From Nibrella saemangeumensis (lineage in GTDB: Bacteria; Bacteroidota; Bacteroidia; Cytophagales; Spirosomataceae): a stretch of DNA of 64,000 bases. Position 1 is the first letter of the stretch. Each line of letters begins with the position of its first letter. Of the stretch, positions 42,783 through 51,958 are shown piece after piece. The notes below the pieces were generated by a model. That model was not told the origin of the DNA, ran no database searches, and saw nothing but the letters and a program-made list of their open reading frames with translations. Position numbers and translations under genes: made by a program. Location: contig NZ_BAABHD010000032.1 of NCBI RefSeq assembly GCF_039541915.1, positions 186,001 to 250,000 of the forward strand. Direction: 5' to 3'.

Positions 42783-43220
42783 GCTATACGCTACTAAGGT
42801 ACCCGGCAAGGTGCCTTCCAGCGATTTGCCTAAATCCTGCAGGACTTTAAAGCCGTACCGGTACATAGTTGAATTCGGGCTGGTATACTGGATCGGGAAC
42901 GAGGCTGGTGTGCCCTCAAAAATGGTTGTGAGCTGCCCAGATAAAACAATAACGCCGTTTGCTATTTTGATGACAGTGGCCACCTGGTAAGCCGGCTTTC
43001 TGTCGATCGGCTTTTCGTTGGTTTTAAAAAGCAGCGAGTCTCTGTTTTCCCGAAAGGTGTATCCCAAATCGGCAAGCTTGCCCCGAATCATTGTAAAGGC
43101 TTCTTCATCCGGTAAATTGGTTCTGACCAGAATAGTATTATCGCCCTTTGCCGGTGGTACCGTTTCCTGCGCATAGGTAGTCAGCGTTGTAAACACTAGA
43201 AGTAGCTGTAAGATTTTCAT
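42774..43220 (-). CDS. Secreted protein of unknown function
   Basis: A 148-residue protein with a signal peptide (MKILQLLLVFTTLTTYAQ). The mature part begins ETVPPAKGDNTILVRTNLPD and shows an alpha/beta pattern with IRGKLADLGYTFRENRDSLLF. This resembles small periplasmic DUF4468-like or pilus-assembly accessory folds, but no family can be assigned. YQVATVIKIANGVIVLSGQL forms the central strands. No cysteines after the signal. It is convergent with the ECF sigma gene and 162 bases from the lipoprotein gene behind it. Confidence 0.6.
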   Translation of the reverse strand: MKILQLLLVFTTLTTYAQETVPPAKGDNTILVRTNLPDEEAFTMIRGKLADLGYTFRENRDSLLFKTNEKPIDRKPAYQVATVIKIANGVIVLSGQLTTIFEGTPASFPIQYTSPNSTMYRYGFKVLQDLGKSLEGTLPGTLVAYSKQ

Positions 43221-43382
43221 AACCGTGTAGTTTAAAGGTGTTCAATGGTGTTATAATCGGAGTACAAGATATATCATGCTTTTAAATTACTATATACCAT
43301 TAAATAAATTCTGTTAACTAACTTCTCTGGCTTAATGCATTAACGTGTAAAGGGTGACTTACCACATATTCCTCAGCGGCAC

Positions 43383-44993
43383 CTATTCACAGAACTCTTT
43401 CGTTTTTATTTTAATTAGATACTGGTACGTCCCCAGTTTGATACCAGGCTGATTGAATGAGTAGTATCCGGGTGCCGGTCCGGCTTGCAAATCATACGTC
43501 TTACCGGGTGTCAGATCGGTACTCGTAGTACTGAACGTTGTTTTACCAGACTCATACCGGATCACCGGTAGCATCTTCCAGGAGGTGGTACCGGTTTCCC
43601 GGAAGCGGGCATACAACTCCTGCGTGGGTAGTTTGGCGGCATTAATTTTCTTACACGGAAATTGCAACGTAATTGTTACAGCCTTCGGCGATGAGGTAAC
43701 CGGCGGAACTGTTACGGGTTTAAAGGAGCGTACGTCGAGTATAGACTCCGTTTGTGAACAGGCATCATACGTGCCTGAAGTGACAACGGCCCTGCTTTCA
43801 GCGTCAAAAATCCTGAACTTCACGCGGGTATTCCGTTCCAGACCCCACAGGTTTATCACCTTACCATTATAGATAGCCGTATTGAAGGATTGAACTACAG
43901 GATTGGAGCCACCCTCCTGAATGACTTGGCATGTATACGTCACAGCTCCGGATGAAAACGCAGTAACCAGTTTAAAAGAAGGACCTGCATCACACAATTC
44001 CCGCGTGAAGGCAGCCAGCCAGATGGAAAGATGGGTGATCTCCGCTACGTATTCGAGCTGCCCCTGTTGCGTACGCTGCACCTGACCCGGCACCTCCTGC
44101 CGCCAGGTATTGGTCATGGCATCATAGCTAAACAGGGGAATCTGGTCACCAGCCTCAATTGGGCGATTCGTGATAGGGTTTACCAGACCGGGGGTGATGG
44201 CAAAGTTTAGCCGGACCGGTTTTGAGAATGTCTTCACGACCTGATAGGTGTTGCTGCTGAACAGTTCAAGGTTGACGGCCCCACCTATAGTGTGTATGGC
44301 CTGGCTACTGCCCCTCTGACCGGTAAGCATAATTGGGTGATCAAGGACTCCGTTACCGGGTAGCTCAGCGAGCGCTGTCGATTTCGTGCTTATGTCTAGT
44401 TGCCTGGCCTGCACCTGTAATGGTCCGCCAACAGGTTCTCCGGCCAGATCGTCTAAGCGGGTTCCCTGGGAAATGGTTATGGCGGATTGACCGATTGCCT
44501 GATTAGGTTGGGTGGGCGATTGTACCGTTATGGTTTCCTGAACTACGCCGGATGCAGTGCTTGCGGCTGTTTTCTCCGCCATCAGTTTGTTTTCCGCGTT
44601 GGTCGTTAATCTGAGTGATAGTGACCGGGTGTTATTATCGGTAAGCTGTACAGGCTGAATCAGCGTAGTGTACCCCTCGGCTTTGGCAACTACCCAGAAT
44701 CGCAGAGGGCGAGACGGTGATGGTTGCGCTGTTTTATCTACCGACAGGTAAAGTACGCCATCGGCGGTCAACCGAAATCGCTTTGAGTTAACTGTTGTAG
44801 TAATCAGGCCGGCATCCGGCCCGACGATCCGGATGTTCACATGGGCCGGCATTTCGCCGGAAGACGTAGTAAAAAGAACCTCAGCAGCCACCGGACTGGG
44901 CGTAATAAACCGCAGCTCAACACCTTCAATTGGGTTTCGGCAGGCGCTGATCAGGCCAAACAAAACGATACCGATCGTATAAAGCTTTCTCAT
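43383..44993 (-). CDS. Large lipoprotein of unknown function
   Basis: A 536-residue protein with a lipobox (LISAC, Cys18). The N-terminal region (about 22-125) is beta-rich and resembles a carboxypeptidase-regulatory-like domain (RFWVVAKAEGYTTLIQPVQL). A middle part (about 150-330) is rich in Thr and Ser and includes GNGVLDHPIMLTGQRGSS and LSIWLAAFTRELCDAGPS. The C-terminal part (about 350-536) holds further beta repeats, with Cys residues near 355, 415 and 450 that might pair, and ends KIKTKEFCE. No enzyme motif is seen. The gene follows a putative barrel gene by 4 bases, so they form one unit. Confidence 0.65.
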   Translation of the reverse strand: MRKLYTIGIVLFGLISACRNPIEGVELRFITPSPVAAEVLFTTSSGEMPAHVNIRIVGPDAGLITTTVNSKRFRLTADGVLYLSVDKTAQPSPSRPLRFWVVAKAEGYTTLIQPVQLTDNNTRSLSLRLTTNAENKLMAEKTAASTASGVVQETITVQSPTQPNQAIGQSAITISQGTRLDDLAGEPVGGPLQVQARQLDISTKSTALAELPGNGVLDHPIMLTGQRGSSQAIHTIGGAVNLELFSSNTYQVVKTFSKPVRLNFAITPGLVNPITNRPIEAGDQIPLFSYDAMTNTWRQEVPGQVQRTQQGQLEYVAEITHLSIWLAAFTRELCDAGPSFKLVTAFSSGAVTYTCQVIQEGGSNPVVQSFNTAIYNGKVINLWGLERNTRVKFRIFDAESRAVVTSGTYDACSQTESILDVRSFKPVTVPPVTSSPKAVTITLQFPCKKINAAKLPTQELYARFRETGTTSWKMLPVIRYESGKTTFSTTSTDLTPGKTYDLQAGPAPGYYSFNQPGIKLGTYQYLIKIKTKEFCE

Positions 44994-44997
44994 AGGT

Positions 44998-45720
44998 CTA
45001 CAGAGGTGGAATTACATAGGTAAGCGCAATAGTCAACGAGGGCAAATACCGGTAACCGGCTATATTTTGCCTGATTTTGGGTAGTTGTTCCTGAATGGTT
45101 GTCGTTTCTAAAAAGCCTTCGTAATTGAGGCTTACATCGGGTGTTCCGAGGTAATAACAACCTAATTCTACGTTTACACCTATACGTCGGCGAGGAACAG
45201 GTCGACCAACGCCTAGGGCTGCGTAGCCGAGTACATGATGCCAGCGGACAGAAGCGTTGACAATACCGAGATCTTCAGCTTTCATCTCCAGCCCGCCAAA
45301 CGTTATTTTATCTTTAGTGAGTAAGGTTACGCCCAAAGACGGGCGCCCCGTATAACCGCCCCCGGCGGCTATATAAAAAGGATACTGCCGGAGGGGATGC
45401 CATTTTAGAGAGGCTTGGGCGATACCGAGTACCAGGTCTGGATAAACAGTAAGCGATGAACCCTCTCCGGCGGCAACCTGAATCGTTTTTCGATACGCCA
45501 AGTAACTAACTCCCAGACGAGCGCTTAACCGATGTTGCGCACTTACCTGCTTCTCTGCCTGAAAGCCAATGCCGGCTGTGCTTAGCTGAACACCCAGGCG
45601 AAGTGTGCTTGACGGAAATCCGGCCGTTGGGGTAACCAGTTGACTCAAGGCAGGATAAATGCTGCTCAGCCCTGTGAGGATACAGCCTAATATACTCTGT
45701 TTTATGCCCATAGATGCCAT
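44998..45720 (-). CDS. Putative outer-membrane beta-barrel protein
   Basis: A 240-residue exported protein (signal about 1-26, ending PALSQ). The mature part has repeated amphipathic strands, for example LRLGVQLSTAGIGFQAEKQV, LSARLGVSYLAYRKTIQV, FYIAAGGGYTGRPSLGV and AALGVGRPVPRRRIGVNVEL, ending LTIALTYVIPPL. This is the pattern of an 8- to 10-stranded barrel such as PorT- or OmpA-like families. No conserved functional motif is recognised. First gene of a two-gene unit with the lipoprotein at 43383-44993. Confidence 0.65.
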   Translation of the reverse strand: MASMGIKQSILGCILTGLSSIYPALSQLVTPTAGFPSSTLRLGVQLSTAGIGFQAEKQVSAQHRLSARLGVSYLAYRKTIQVAAGEGSSLTVYPDLVLGIAQASLKWHPLRQYPFYIAAGGGYTGRPSLGVTLLTKDKITFGGLEMKAEDLGIVNASVRWHHVLGYAALGVGRPVPRRRIGVNVELGCYYLGTPDVSLNYEGFLETTTIQEQLPKIRQNIAGYRYLPSLTIALTYVIPPL

Positions 45721-45748
45721 ATAAATAGTCGGTGAATTAAGCTGCCGG

Positions 45749-45778
45749 TAAATATACTATTGTGGTAAATAATAAAAA
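45749..45778 (-). promoter_or_regulatory. Candidate promoter for the barrel-lipoprotein unit
   Basis: On the minus strand: TTT (45778-45776), 19 bases, then TATATTTA (45756-45749), 28 bases before the ATG at 45720. One mismatch in each element against TTG-N19-TAnnTTTG. Confidence 0.35.
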
Positions 45779-45863
45779 ATATGTTACTGAAAATTATACT
45801 TGATAAACAAAAATATATACTTTGGTAGCTGAATTGTATTGTACTGGCTTACATCTTAAGGCA

Positions 45864-46187
45864 ATGGAACAGAATGGAAAAATTCGCTATCTGACCCGCT
45901 TCGTAGTCTACACAGACACTACTCGTATGCAGGTAGTTCCGCTCGGGCAGGATGTATGGATTGATGATGAGACTCGTAAAAAGTTTACGTATGGTACTCA
46001 GCATCTATTGGGGCAGGAGGGCCACGCGAGTGAGCCTCAATCCTATGTAGTTGCCAACTGGCCGTTGATCAGAGCTGCGCCTGACCCGGCAAATGCGAAG
46101 GATGTAGTTCCTTTTATTTTGATTTGTCTGATACCTTCTTCTGTTTACCCTATGTTACCAAAAGTGACATTAGAAGCATTATTTTAA
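45864..46187 (+). CDS. Doubtful small hypothetical protein
   Basis: A 107-codon frame starting MEQNGKIRYLTRFVVYTD; an in-frame start at 45822 would add 14 residues. The first ~75 codons have protein-like composition (QVVPLGQDVWIDDETRKKF), while the tail (VVPFILICLIPSSVYPML) is hydrophobic and could be a frame-shifted or random end. No family recognised. The surrounding DNA, 45721-45863 and 46188-46475, is AT-rich with no clear gene. It may be a truncated gene. Confidence 0.3.
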   Translation: MEQNGKIRYLTRFVVYTDTTRMQVVPLGQDVWIDDETRKKFTYGTQHLLGQEGHASEPQSYVVANWPLIRAAPDPANAKDVVPFILICLIPSSVYPMLPKVTLEALF

Positions 46188-46475
46188 AAGTATAATTAAT
46201 TTAAACTAAAAATCTATTTTAAGTGTACTTACCTATAAATAATTCATGGTTATTTTTCAACTAAGTATATGAATTTTCTAAGGTATTAAACTGCTTGCTT
46301 TTATCAAGTACTTGTATAAGAGAGTGTTATAGTAAATAAGTAGATTAATGATTAAAATTAAAGTATAGTTAGAGAGGTTACCTTTGGTTGGTATTTGCAT
46401 ACATTTAGGTGAGTATTTCTTGAGGTTTATATAAATTAAGTAGTTATATATTTACGCCAACTAATTGCCTCAATT

Positions 46476-46925
46476 ATGAAAAATTCTACCACCATACTTG
46501 TGATTAATTGCTGTCCAAAGGAGCTGTCAAAAATTCAACAAAGCTTTAAACGGCAACAACTTAGCGTTGAAAGTTTGCAAACTATGTTTGATTTTCTGGT
46601 TGAGGATTACCTGAATCATCAGGAGGTGTCTATATCCTTTAGCCATATTCTGCTCGATCTGGATATGGGTTACCAGCCAGCTATCGATATTATATGTCTG
46701 TTGAGGAGGCATCGGCTTACCCGGCATATTCCGATTACCGTTTACAGTCAGTACCAAAGTGCCTGCATCGTTCGGCGCGTCGAAGAAAGTGGGGTTGATG
46801 CCTACCTGGTGAGATCCTTCAGTTGGGCTTATATGGCAAGGGTGTTCAGGGAAATTCACCTAAGAGTAAGTGAATCCGGGGAGTCAGACGGGCCTTCCGG
46901 CTATAAAAAACGGCTTGCTGCCTGA
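46476..46925 (+). CDS. Receiver-like orphan response regulator
   Basis: A 149-residue single-domain protein with receiver-like order: ILVINCCPKE (beta-1), HILLDLDMGYQPAIDI (beta-3 with candidate phospho-Asp61), IPITVYSQYQ (beta-4) and GVDAYLVRSFSW (beta-5, Arg in place of the conserved Lys). The acidic pair after beta-1 is missing, as in the protein at 8197-8664, so it may act without phosphorylation. No output domain. It starts 66 bases before the TonB receptor ATG and may be cotranscribed, which would be an unusual pairing. Confidence 0.65.
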   Translation: MKNSTTILVINCCPKELSKIQQSFKRQQLSVESLQTMFDFLVEDYLNHQEVSISFSHILLDLDMGYQPAIDIICLLRRHRLTRHIPITVYSQYQSACIVRRVEESGVDAYLVRSFSWAYMARVFREIHLRVSESGESDGPSGYKKRLAA

Positions 46926-46990
46926 TAAAATTTACTGTGTTCAATGACTAGCCACACATGACAGGAGTGGCTTCCGATAACGTGATCGTA

Positions 46991-49393
46991 ATGTGCCGCG
47001 TAACCATCCTATTCCTATTTTTAGGGTTTACCTTTCGTTTGCTGGCACAAAGCCACTTTTCTGTTAGCGGGTATGTTGTTGAACAAAGCAGTCGCGAGGC
47101 ACTGGCCGGGGTTAGTGTTTACATGCCCGGCACCACGCTGGGCACTACGACCAATGCATACGGTTACTATTCGCTGACCATACCCGCCAGGGATAGCGTT
47201 TCGCTGACGTTTTCCTTTGTAGGGTATCAGTCCATCACGTACCTGATCCCCCTACATCGCAACGTATTACATAATATAGCGCTGGCGACAAACAGCACCG
47301 ATCTGGCCGAAGTGGTCGTTACGGCGTCTGGTGATCAGAAACGCGTAAGCGACAACGCTCAGATGAGCCAGATTGGCATACCTGTTCAGCAGATTAAGAA
47401 CCTGCCGGCGCTGATGGGCGAGAAGGATGCTATTAAAATTATACAGCTCATGCCTGGTGTGCAGAAAGGCTCCGAAGGGAGTACCAGTTTGTACGTCCGT
47501 GGGGGAGGCCCCGACCAGAATCTGCTGATATTGGATGATGCCGTGGTCTATAACGGGCAGCATCTTTTCGGGTTTTTCTCCGTATTCAACGGCAACGCCC
47601 TGAAAAGTGTGGAGTTAATCAAGGGTGGTTTTCCGGCTCGTTACGGGGGGCGCTTGTCGTCGGTCGTTGAGATGAACATGAAAGAAGGCGACAAGCAAAA
47701 GCTGCACGTAGAAGGGAGTGTTGGGGTACTCTCTTCGACGGTGACGGTTGAAGGGCCCCTTCAAAAAGAGAAAGCTTCTTTTCTTGTAGCCGCCCGCCGG
47801 ACGTATCTGGATGCCTTCGCCCAGCCTCTGGCAAAAGTTTTCAAGACCGAAGGCTTTGTCCCCGACTATTATTTTTACGACCTGAACGCCAAACTGAACT
47901 ACCATTTTGGCCAGCGGAATAAACTGTACATCAGCGGTTACCTGGGCCGCGATGAGTACCAGAACCAGGAGCCCGAAACCAGCGGGAGAATTCTGAGTGC
48001 AGGATTAAACTGGGGAAACGCAGCCGCCACACTACGCTGGAACCATCTGTTTTCAGAACGTTTCTTTACGAACACTTCACTCATCATCAGCGATTACCGC
48101 TTTACCATTTCCCAGGAAGACCGCAATCCGGAAAGTACTACTCCGCAGGCCGTTTTCAAATTAAGTTACAACTCCGCCATCCGCGATATTACCCTGAAGC
48201 ATGATGCCGATTTTTACCTGTCGCCAAAGCACATGGTGCGATTTGGTATAAAAAGTACGTACCACCGCTTTACCCCGGATGCCATTGTAATCAGAGATAT
48301 TGCGGGGGGATTAGCCAAACAGGATGCGGAACCGATTGATGTTGTTGAGTCCGGCGTATATCTGGAAGATGCCTGGCGACCGGAAAGCCGTTGGCGTATA
48401 AATGGCGGACTTCGGTTGAGCCACTATCTGTACCGAAACAGACACTTCCTGAAACCTGAACCCCGGTTATCGGTAGCCTACCTGGTCCAGCCTGACTTAT
48501 CGGTCAAGGCTTCATACGCGGTCATGAATCAGTACATTCATTTACTGTCGAATACCGGAACGGGTTTCCCCACCGACCTATGGGTGCCGACAACTAAGCA
48601 AATTAACCCTCAGCATTCGTGGCAGGCCGCTATGGGTATCGCCAAAGATTTTACGGAACAGGATCTGGCGCTGACGGTCGAAGGGTATTACAAAACCATG
48701 GAGAACATCATCAGCTACCGGGAAGGAGCCAGTTTTCTCCGGCTCAATACACTGCAATCGCCCGATAAAGCCAATTGGGAAGACAATGTTACGGCTGGCC
48801 GGGGCTGGTCGTACGGGACAGAAGTACTGCTGCAGAAAAAAACCGGTCGGCTATCTGGATGGATTGGGTATACCCTCTCGTGGACGCAGTGGCAATTTGC
48901 AGCCCTGAACGGAGGCCGTCCGTTTTTTCCGAAGTACGATCGCCGGCACGATGGCTCGGTAGTGGCGCTATATGCTATTAACCCCCGGATTACCGCGTCG
49001 GCAACCTGGGTATATGGTACCGGCAATGCCCTGACCGTTCCGGTCGGCCGGTACAGCGCCTATGCGCACAAGGGGTATGTATCGACCGAACCGGGTAAGG
49101 TTACCGTTACACCGTTCGATGGCGGATCGCATACCATCGATTATACCCGAAAAAACAGTTTCCGGGGAGAGGCGTACCACAGACTGGATGTTGGTTTGCA
49201 GTTCCGGAAGCAAAAGAAAAACTTCGAACGGACCTGGGAGCTGAATGTTTATAATGCCTACAACCACCGGAATCCATTCTTCTACGCACTTGGCACCAAA
49301 ACAGTCGGTCCCAAACAAACACCCCTTACGGCACTTTATAAGTATTCGGTCTTCCCCATCATGCCATCCATCAGTTACCGCTTCCGCATTTAA
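46991..49393 (+). CDS. TonB-dependent receptor paired with DUF4249 lipoprotein
   Basis: An 800-residue outer-membrane receptor. ATG 46991 gives the better signal peptide (MCRVTILFLFLGFTFRLLAQ); ATG 46958 would add 11 residues. A CarboxypepD_reg-like domain covers about 22-105 (GYVVEQSSREALAGVSVYM). The plug (about 115-230) holds LYVRGGGPDQNLLILDDAVV and GGFPARYGGRLSSVVEM. The barrel ends MPSISYRFRI. It belongs to the class regularly paired with DUF4249 lipoproteins in Bacteroidota rather than with SusD. The partner gene follows 11 bases on. The ligand is unknown. Confidence 0.92.
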   Translation: MCRVTILFLFLGFTFRLLAQSHFSVSGYVVEQSSREALAGVSVYMPGTTLGTTTNAYGYYSLTIPARDSVSLTFSFVGYQSITYLIPLHRNVLHNIALATNSTDLAEVVVTASGDQKRVSDNAQMSQIGIPVQQIKNLPALMGEKDAIKIIQLMPGVQKGSEGSTSLYVRGGGPDQNLLILDDAVVYNGQHLFGFFSVFNGNALKSVELIKGGFPARYGGRLSSVVEMNMKEGDKQKLHVEGSVGVLSSTVTVEGPLQKEKASFLVAARRTYLDAFAQPLAKVFKTEGFVPDYYFYDLNAKLNYHFGQRNKLYISGYLGRDEYQNQEPETSGRILSAGLNWGNAAATLRWNHLFSERFFTNTSLIISDYRFTISQEDRNPESTTPQAVFKLSYNSAIRDITLKHDADFYLSPKHMVRFGIKSTYHRFTPDAIVIRDIAGGLAKQDAEPIDVVESGVYLEDAWRPESRWRINGGLRLSHYLYRNRHFLKPEPRLSVAYLVQPDLSVKASYAVMNQYIHLLSNTGTGFPTDLWVPTTKQINPQHSWQAAMGIAKDFTEQDLALTVEGYYKTMENIISYREGASFLRLNTLQSPDKANWEDNVTAGRGWSYGTEVLLQKKTGRLSGWIGYTLSWTQWQFAALNGGRPFFPKYDRRHDGSVVALYAINPRITASATWVYGTGNALTVPVGRYSAYAHKGYVSTEPGKVTVTPFDGGSHTIDYTRKNSFRGEAYHRLDVGLQFRKQKKNFERTWELNVYNAYNHRNPFFYALGTKTVGPKQTPLTALYKYSVFPIMPSISYRFRI

Positions 49394-49404
49394 GCCACCT
49401 CCCT

Positions 49405-50307
49405 ATGAGAAGACTACAACTACTCTGCCTGCTACTTTCAGCCATAACCGGCTGTAGCCGGTTGCAACAGGAAGTGGCACCGGATGAACTCGTCAACCAG
49501 CCCGAAAAGTTGATTGTAGTCTGCTTTATTTCCCCGCAGGATACCTTGCTGACGGCCAAAGTAACCCTTACCCGGCCTATCCTGAGTTCCGATAATAAAT
49601 CGACCGAAGTGACAAAAGCGACCGTGAAAATAGCGGAGGGCAGCCGGTCTGTTACCTTAGCCTATGATGCGAAGAACAAGTACTATAAGGCCAATGCCCG
49701 CCAGTTTGCAATTGAAGCCGGTAAAACCTATCAGATTACAGTAACTACCCCGGACGGTAAAAAAGCTGAGAGTACCTGTATGGTACCACAGCCGGTTACT
49801 GTCGCGCGTGTTCAGTTCGACTCACTAACCACTAATGTGACGAATGCCAATAAACGTTATTACGTTCAACTGCGTTGGCAGGACCCGGCCGGACAGAAAA
49901 ACTACTACCGGACCACCGGACTCTTCAGGTACGTAAGCCGTCAGAATACCAGCGTGATTGCGCTCCAGCCTGTTTCGTTTGAAGGCGCCTACAACATGCA
50001 GGCATTGGTTACCGACAATGGTCTAAATGGTAAAATACTGGAGTCGGGGAGAGGCTATCTTGATACCGGAGGCACTTTGCTTCCGGCCAACGACACGTTC
50101 AGTAAACTTTACAGGGAGGCTACCGTTACGGTTTCACTGCTTCACACCGATGTAAATTACTACCAATACCATGAAGCGGTACAACGGCAGGATGCTACGG
50201 ACGGGAATCCATTTGCCGAGCCTGTACTCGTTACAACGAACATCCAGTACGGCATTGGGTGTTTCGGAGCCTATAACCGATCGGTTGTTATGCTGAAGCT
50301 CAGATAA
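49405..50307 (+). CDS. DUF4249-family lipoprotein
   Basis: A 300-residue lipoprotein (lipobox AITGC, Cys17) of the DUF4249 family, which commonly sits next to TonB receptors and is assumed to act as a surface partner. Typical parts are NQPEKLIVVCFISPQDTLL at the front, VTLTRPIL, an Ig-like domain with GKTYQITVTTPDGKKAEST (about 108-128), and the C-terminal YQYHEAVQRQDATDGNPFAE then VLVTTNIQYGIGCFGAYNRS. Length is typical. It is 11 bases behind the receptor and almost surely cotranscribed. The biochemical function of the family is not known. Confidence 0.88.
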   Translation: MRRLQLLCLLLSAITGCSRLQQEVAPDELVNQPEKLIVVCFISPQDTLLTAKVTLTRPILSSDNKSTEVTKATVKIAEGSRSVTLAYDAKNKYYKANARQFAIEAGKTYQITVTTPDGKKAESTCMVPQPVTVARVQFDSLTTNVTNANKRYYVQLRWQDPAGQKNYYRTTGLFRYVSRQNTSVIALQPVSFEGAYNMQALVTDNGLNGKILESGRGYLDTGGTLLPANDTFSKLYREATVTVSLLHTDVNYYQYHEAVQRQDATDGNPFAEPVLVTTNIQYGIGCFGAYNRSVVMLKLR

Positions 50308-50392
50308 GGTTCCAAACTCGTACTCTTAATAAACAATAGAGCCTATTGATTAAAATATTTGTTACTAAAAAATAATAAAAGTAAATAAATAT

Positions 50393-50400
50393 TATATTTG
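50393..50400 (+). promoter_or_regulatory. -7 element upstream of the SGNH lipoprotein gene
   Basis: TATATTTG at 50393-50400 is an exact TAnnTTTG match, 26 bases before ATG 50427, in an AT-rich gap. No TTG is found 19 bases upstream, so the promoter may need an activator or an alternative sigma factor. Confidence 0.4.
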
Positions 50401-50426
50401 TTGGGTCTGTTAGCTGATAAATAGTT

Positions 50427-51107
50427 ATGACACCCAAACGATATGTTCTCGTTCTGCTTTCAATTGTTACAGTGGGTCTGTTCGGCTGTACCTATTCTCC
50501 TGACATAAAGCCTTCTAATCAGTTCCCGTACAAACGAGTTGTTATATTGGGTGAGTCTTTAGCTGATAAGACATCGGTCGAAAGTTCCTGGGTAGATCTA
50601 TTAACTGCAGCCATCTACGGTTCCGAGGTAATAGATCTCGCTACATCCGGGTACACTACGTTTCACCTGTTGCCCCATAAGCCATTTACACGTACAGACT
50701 TATCGCTGGTCGATACAGCCCGCAACATAACCAAAGCCATTGCGCTTAGACCAGACTGTATCATCATCGTTTTAGGCAGCCACGATCTTCGGCGTGGTTG
50801 GAATAATGATGCTATTGTCAACAACCTGGAAGAACTCCGGACTCAGACATCCATCGCCAATATTGATTACTACATTACGACATCGCTCCCGGTGGCAGGT
50901 CCCGAAGCGTTAACGGAACAGGTTCTTATTCAGAAGGAGCAGATTCTTCAATACTATGGTAAACAGGCTATTAACCTGTTTGACCACATGGCAACACCCG
51001 AAAGCCTTCCTGATCCAGAACTGTTCACAACGAGTCTTACTACGCTAAATGAAGCCGGGCATAAACGCGTATTCAGCCTGATTTGGCAGCAAGTAACCAG
51101 TCGGTGA
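50427..51107 (+). CDS. SGNH/GDSL-like hydrolase lipoprotein with altered motifs
   Basis: A 226-residue lipoprotein (lipobox LFGC, Cys21). The fold follows SGNH hydrolases: VVILGESLAD with Ser44 in block I (Glu in place of the Asp in GDSL), a Gly in TSGYTT for block II, IIVLGSHDLRRG for block III (His where GxND has Asn) and LNEAGHKRVF for block V, in which the His is kept but the Asp three residues before it is not. Catalysis is possible but unproven. Related proteins include acyl esterases and pseudo-enzymes. It follows the TonB receptor/DUF4249 pair after 119 bases with its own -7 element. Confidence 0.65.
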   Translation: MTPKRYVLVLLSIVTVGLFGCTYSPDIKPSNQFPYKRVVILGESLADKTSVESSWVDLLTAAIYGSEVIDLATSGYTTFHLLPHKPFTRTDLSLVDTARNITKAIALRPDCIIIVLGSHDLRRGWNNDAIVNNLEELRTQTSIANIDYYITTSLPVAGPEALTEQVLIQKEQILQYYGKQAINLFDHMATPESLPDPELFTTSLTTLNEAGHKRVFSLIWQQVTSR

Positions 51108-51126
51108 GCAACGCCAGACAGGCTGT

Positions 51127-51381
51127 CTAGTCCAAATCAACGGCAATGAATCCTTTCAATCCCTCAGCAGTTCTCATCATAAACAGGTTTACGATTCGGT
51201 AACCCGTTTGGGGTATTGTAAACAATGCTTCCAGATCCGTTTCAGCGCCAGACGTAATCTCAATAAGTATCTCCTTCGGATCGGTGCCGCGGTGCTTGAC
51301 CTCAATGGCGGTGTTCGGATTGCTGGCCTCCAATGCTTTTTTCAACGGGGTTACCAGGTTGAGCGTTTGACTGACAGTCAT
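51127..51381 (-). CDS. Small hypothetical protein
   Basis: An 84-residue protein starting MTVSQTLNLVTPLKKALEA. An ATG at 51414 would add 11 residues, but it overlaps a -7-like TACATTTA on the minus strand (51419-51412), so the internal start is preferred. Alternating charged and hydrophobic residues (EVKHRGTDPKEILIEITSGA) suggest a compact alpha/beta fold. No signal peptide, membrane segment or known motif. It is convergent with the SGNH gene 19 bases away. Function unknown. Confidence 0.5.
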   Translation of the reverse strand: MTVSQTLNLVTPLKKALEASNPNTAIEVKHRGTDPKEILIEITSGAETDLEALFTIPQTGYRIVNLFMMRTAEGLKGFIAVDLD

Positions 51382-51414
51382 AACAGAAGGCTTTAGGTTG
51401 TTGAATAGTAACAT

Positions 51415-51958
51415 AAATGTAAGAGTTGGTACATTATTTTTTTAGGTTTCGTCAGTGGCTCCACTCGTCATTAATTACGGTGTTAACTATTTGACTATAG
51501 AAACTAAAAAAGTAACATAACAAGTGAAAATTTTATGTAATAGTTATAATTAGGGTTGATAAATAAAAAAATTACCAATTATGGTTATAAAAAATAGCTT
51601 CTATCTACCTGCTAAAGGCCTGTAAATCTTCATATACTTAGTAAAATTCCCTAGTTTTTTGTACAAAATAAATGATGGATTTAATTATTATATGATTTTT
51701 TAAAAATTTTGCTTTTGTTACCAATAATAATTTGTAGTAAACAAAAAATTATCTAATTTTATATTAAAGGTTAGTAAAGAAGTCCATAAAGCACCCACTG
51801 AACAGATATGTATTTCCATCGACTAGTGCTCCAAACGCTCTATGAGGTCTGGCTTAATCCAGTTATCGACCTGAATAGAACCCTGCCCTTGATCAGTTAG
51901 ATCAGTACCTGCTTACAAGTTCAAATTTTCATATTAACCCTACCAAAGCACAAAACTT
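51415..51958. other. AT-rich leader region upstream of the exopolysaccharide operon
   Basis: 544 bases without a gene. The first ~360 are extremely AT-rich, with A/T tracts. The last ~190, downstream of the promoter at 51732-51761, have ordinary composition and would form the mRNA leader. Within it, GATCAG at 51891-51896 and GATCAG at 51900-51905 form a short direct repeat just before a C/T-rich stretch. I see no known riboswitch and no short ORF with a convincing start. Confidence 0.5.
51732..51761 (+). promoter_or_regulatory. Candidate promoter of the exopolysaccharide operon
   Basis: TTG at 51732-51734, 19 bases, then TAATTTTA at 51754-51761, one base from TAnnTTTG. Transcription would start near 51768, leaving a leader of about 190 bases before wza. 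Confidence 0.55.

Noticed and set aside
50334..50348. Short hairpin CAATAG-AGC-CTATTG after the DUF4249 gene
   Set aside because: Only six paired bases and no T-run, so too weak to call a terminator.
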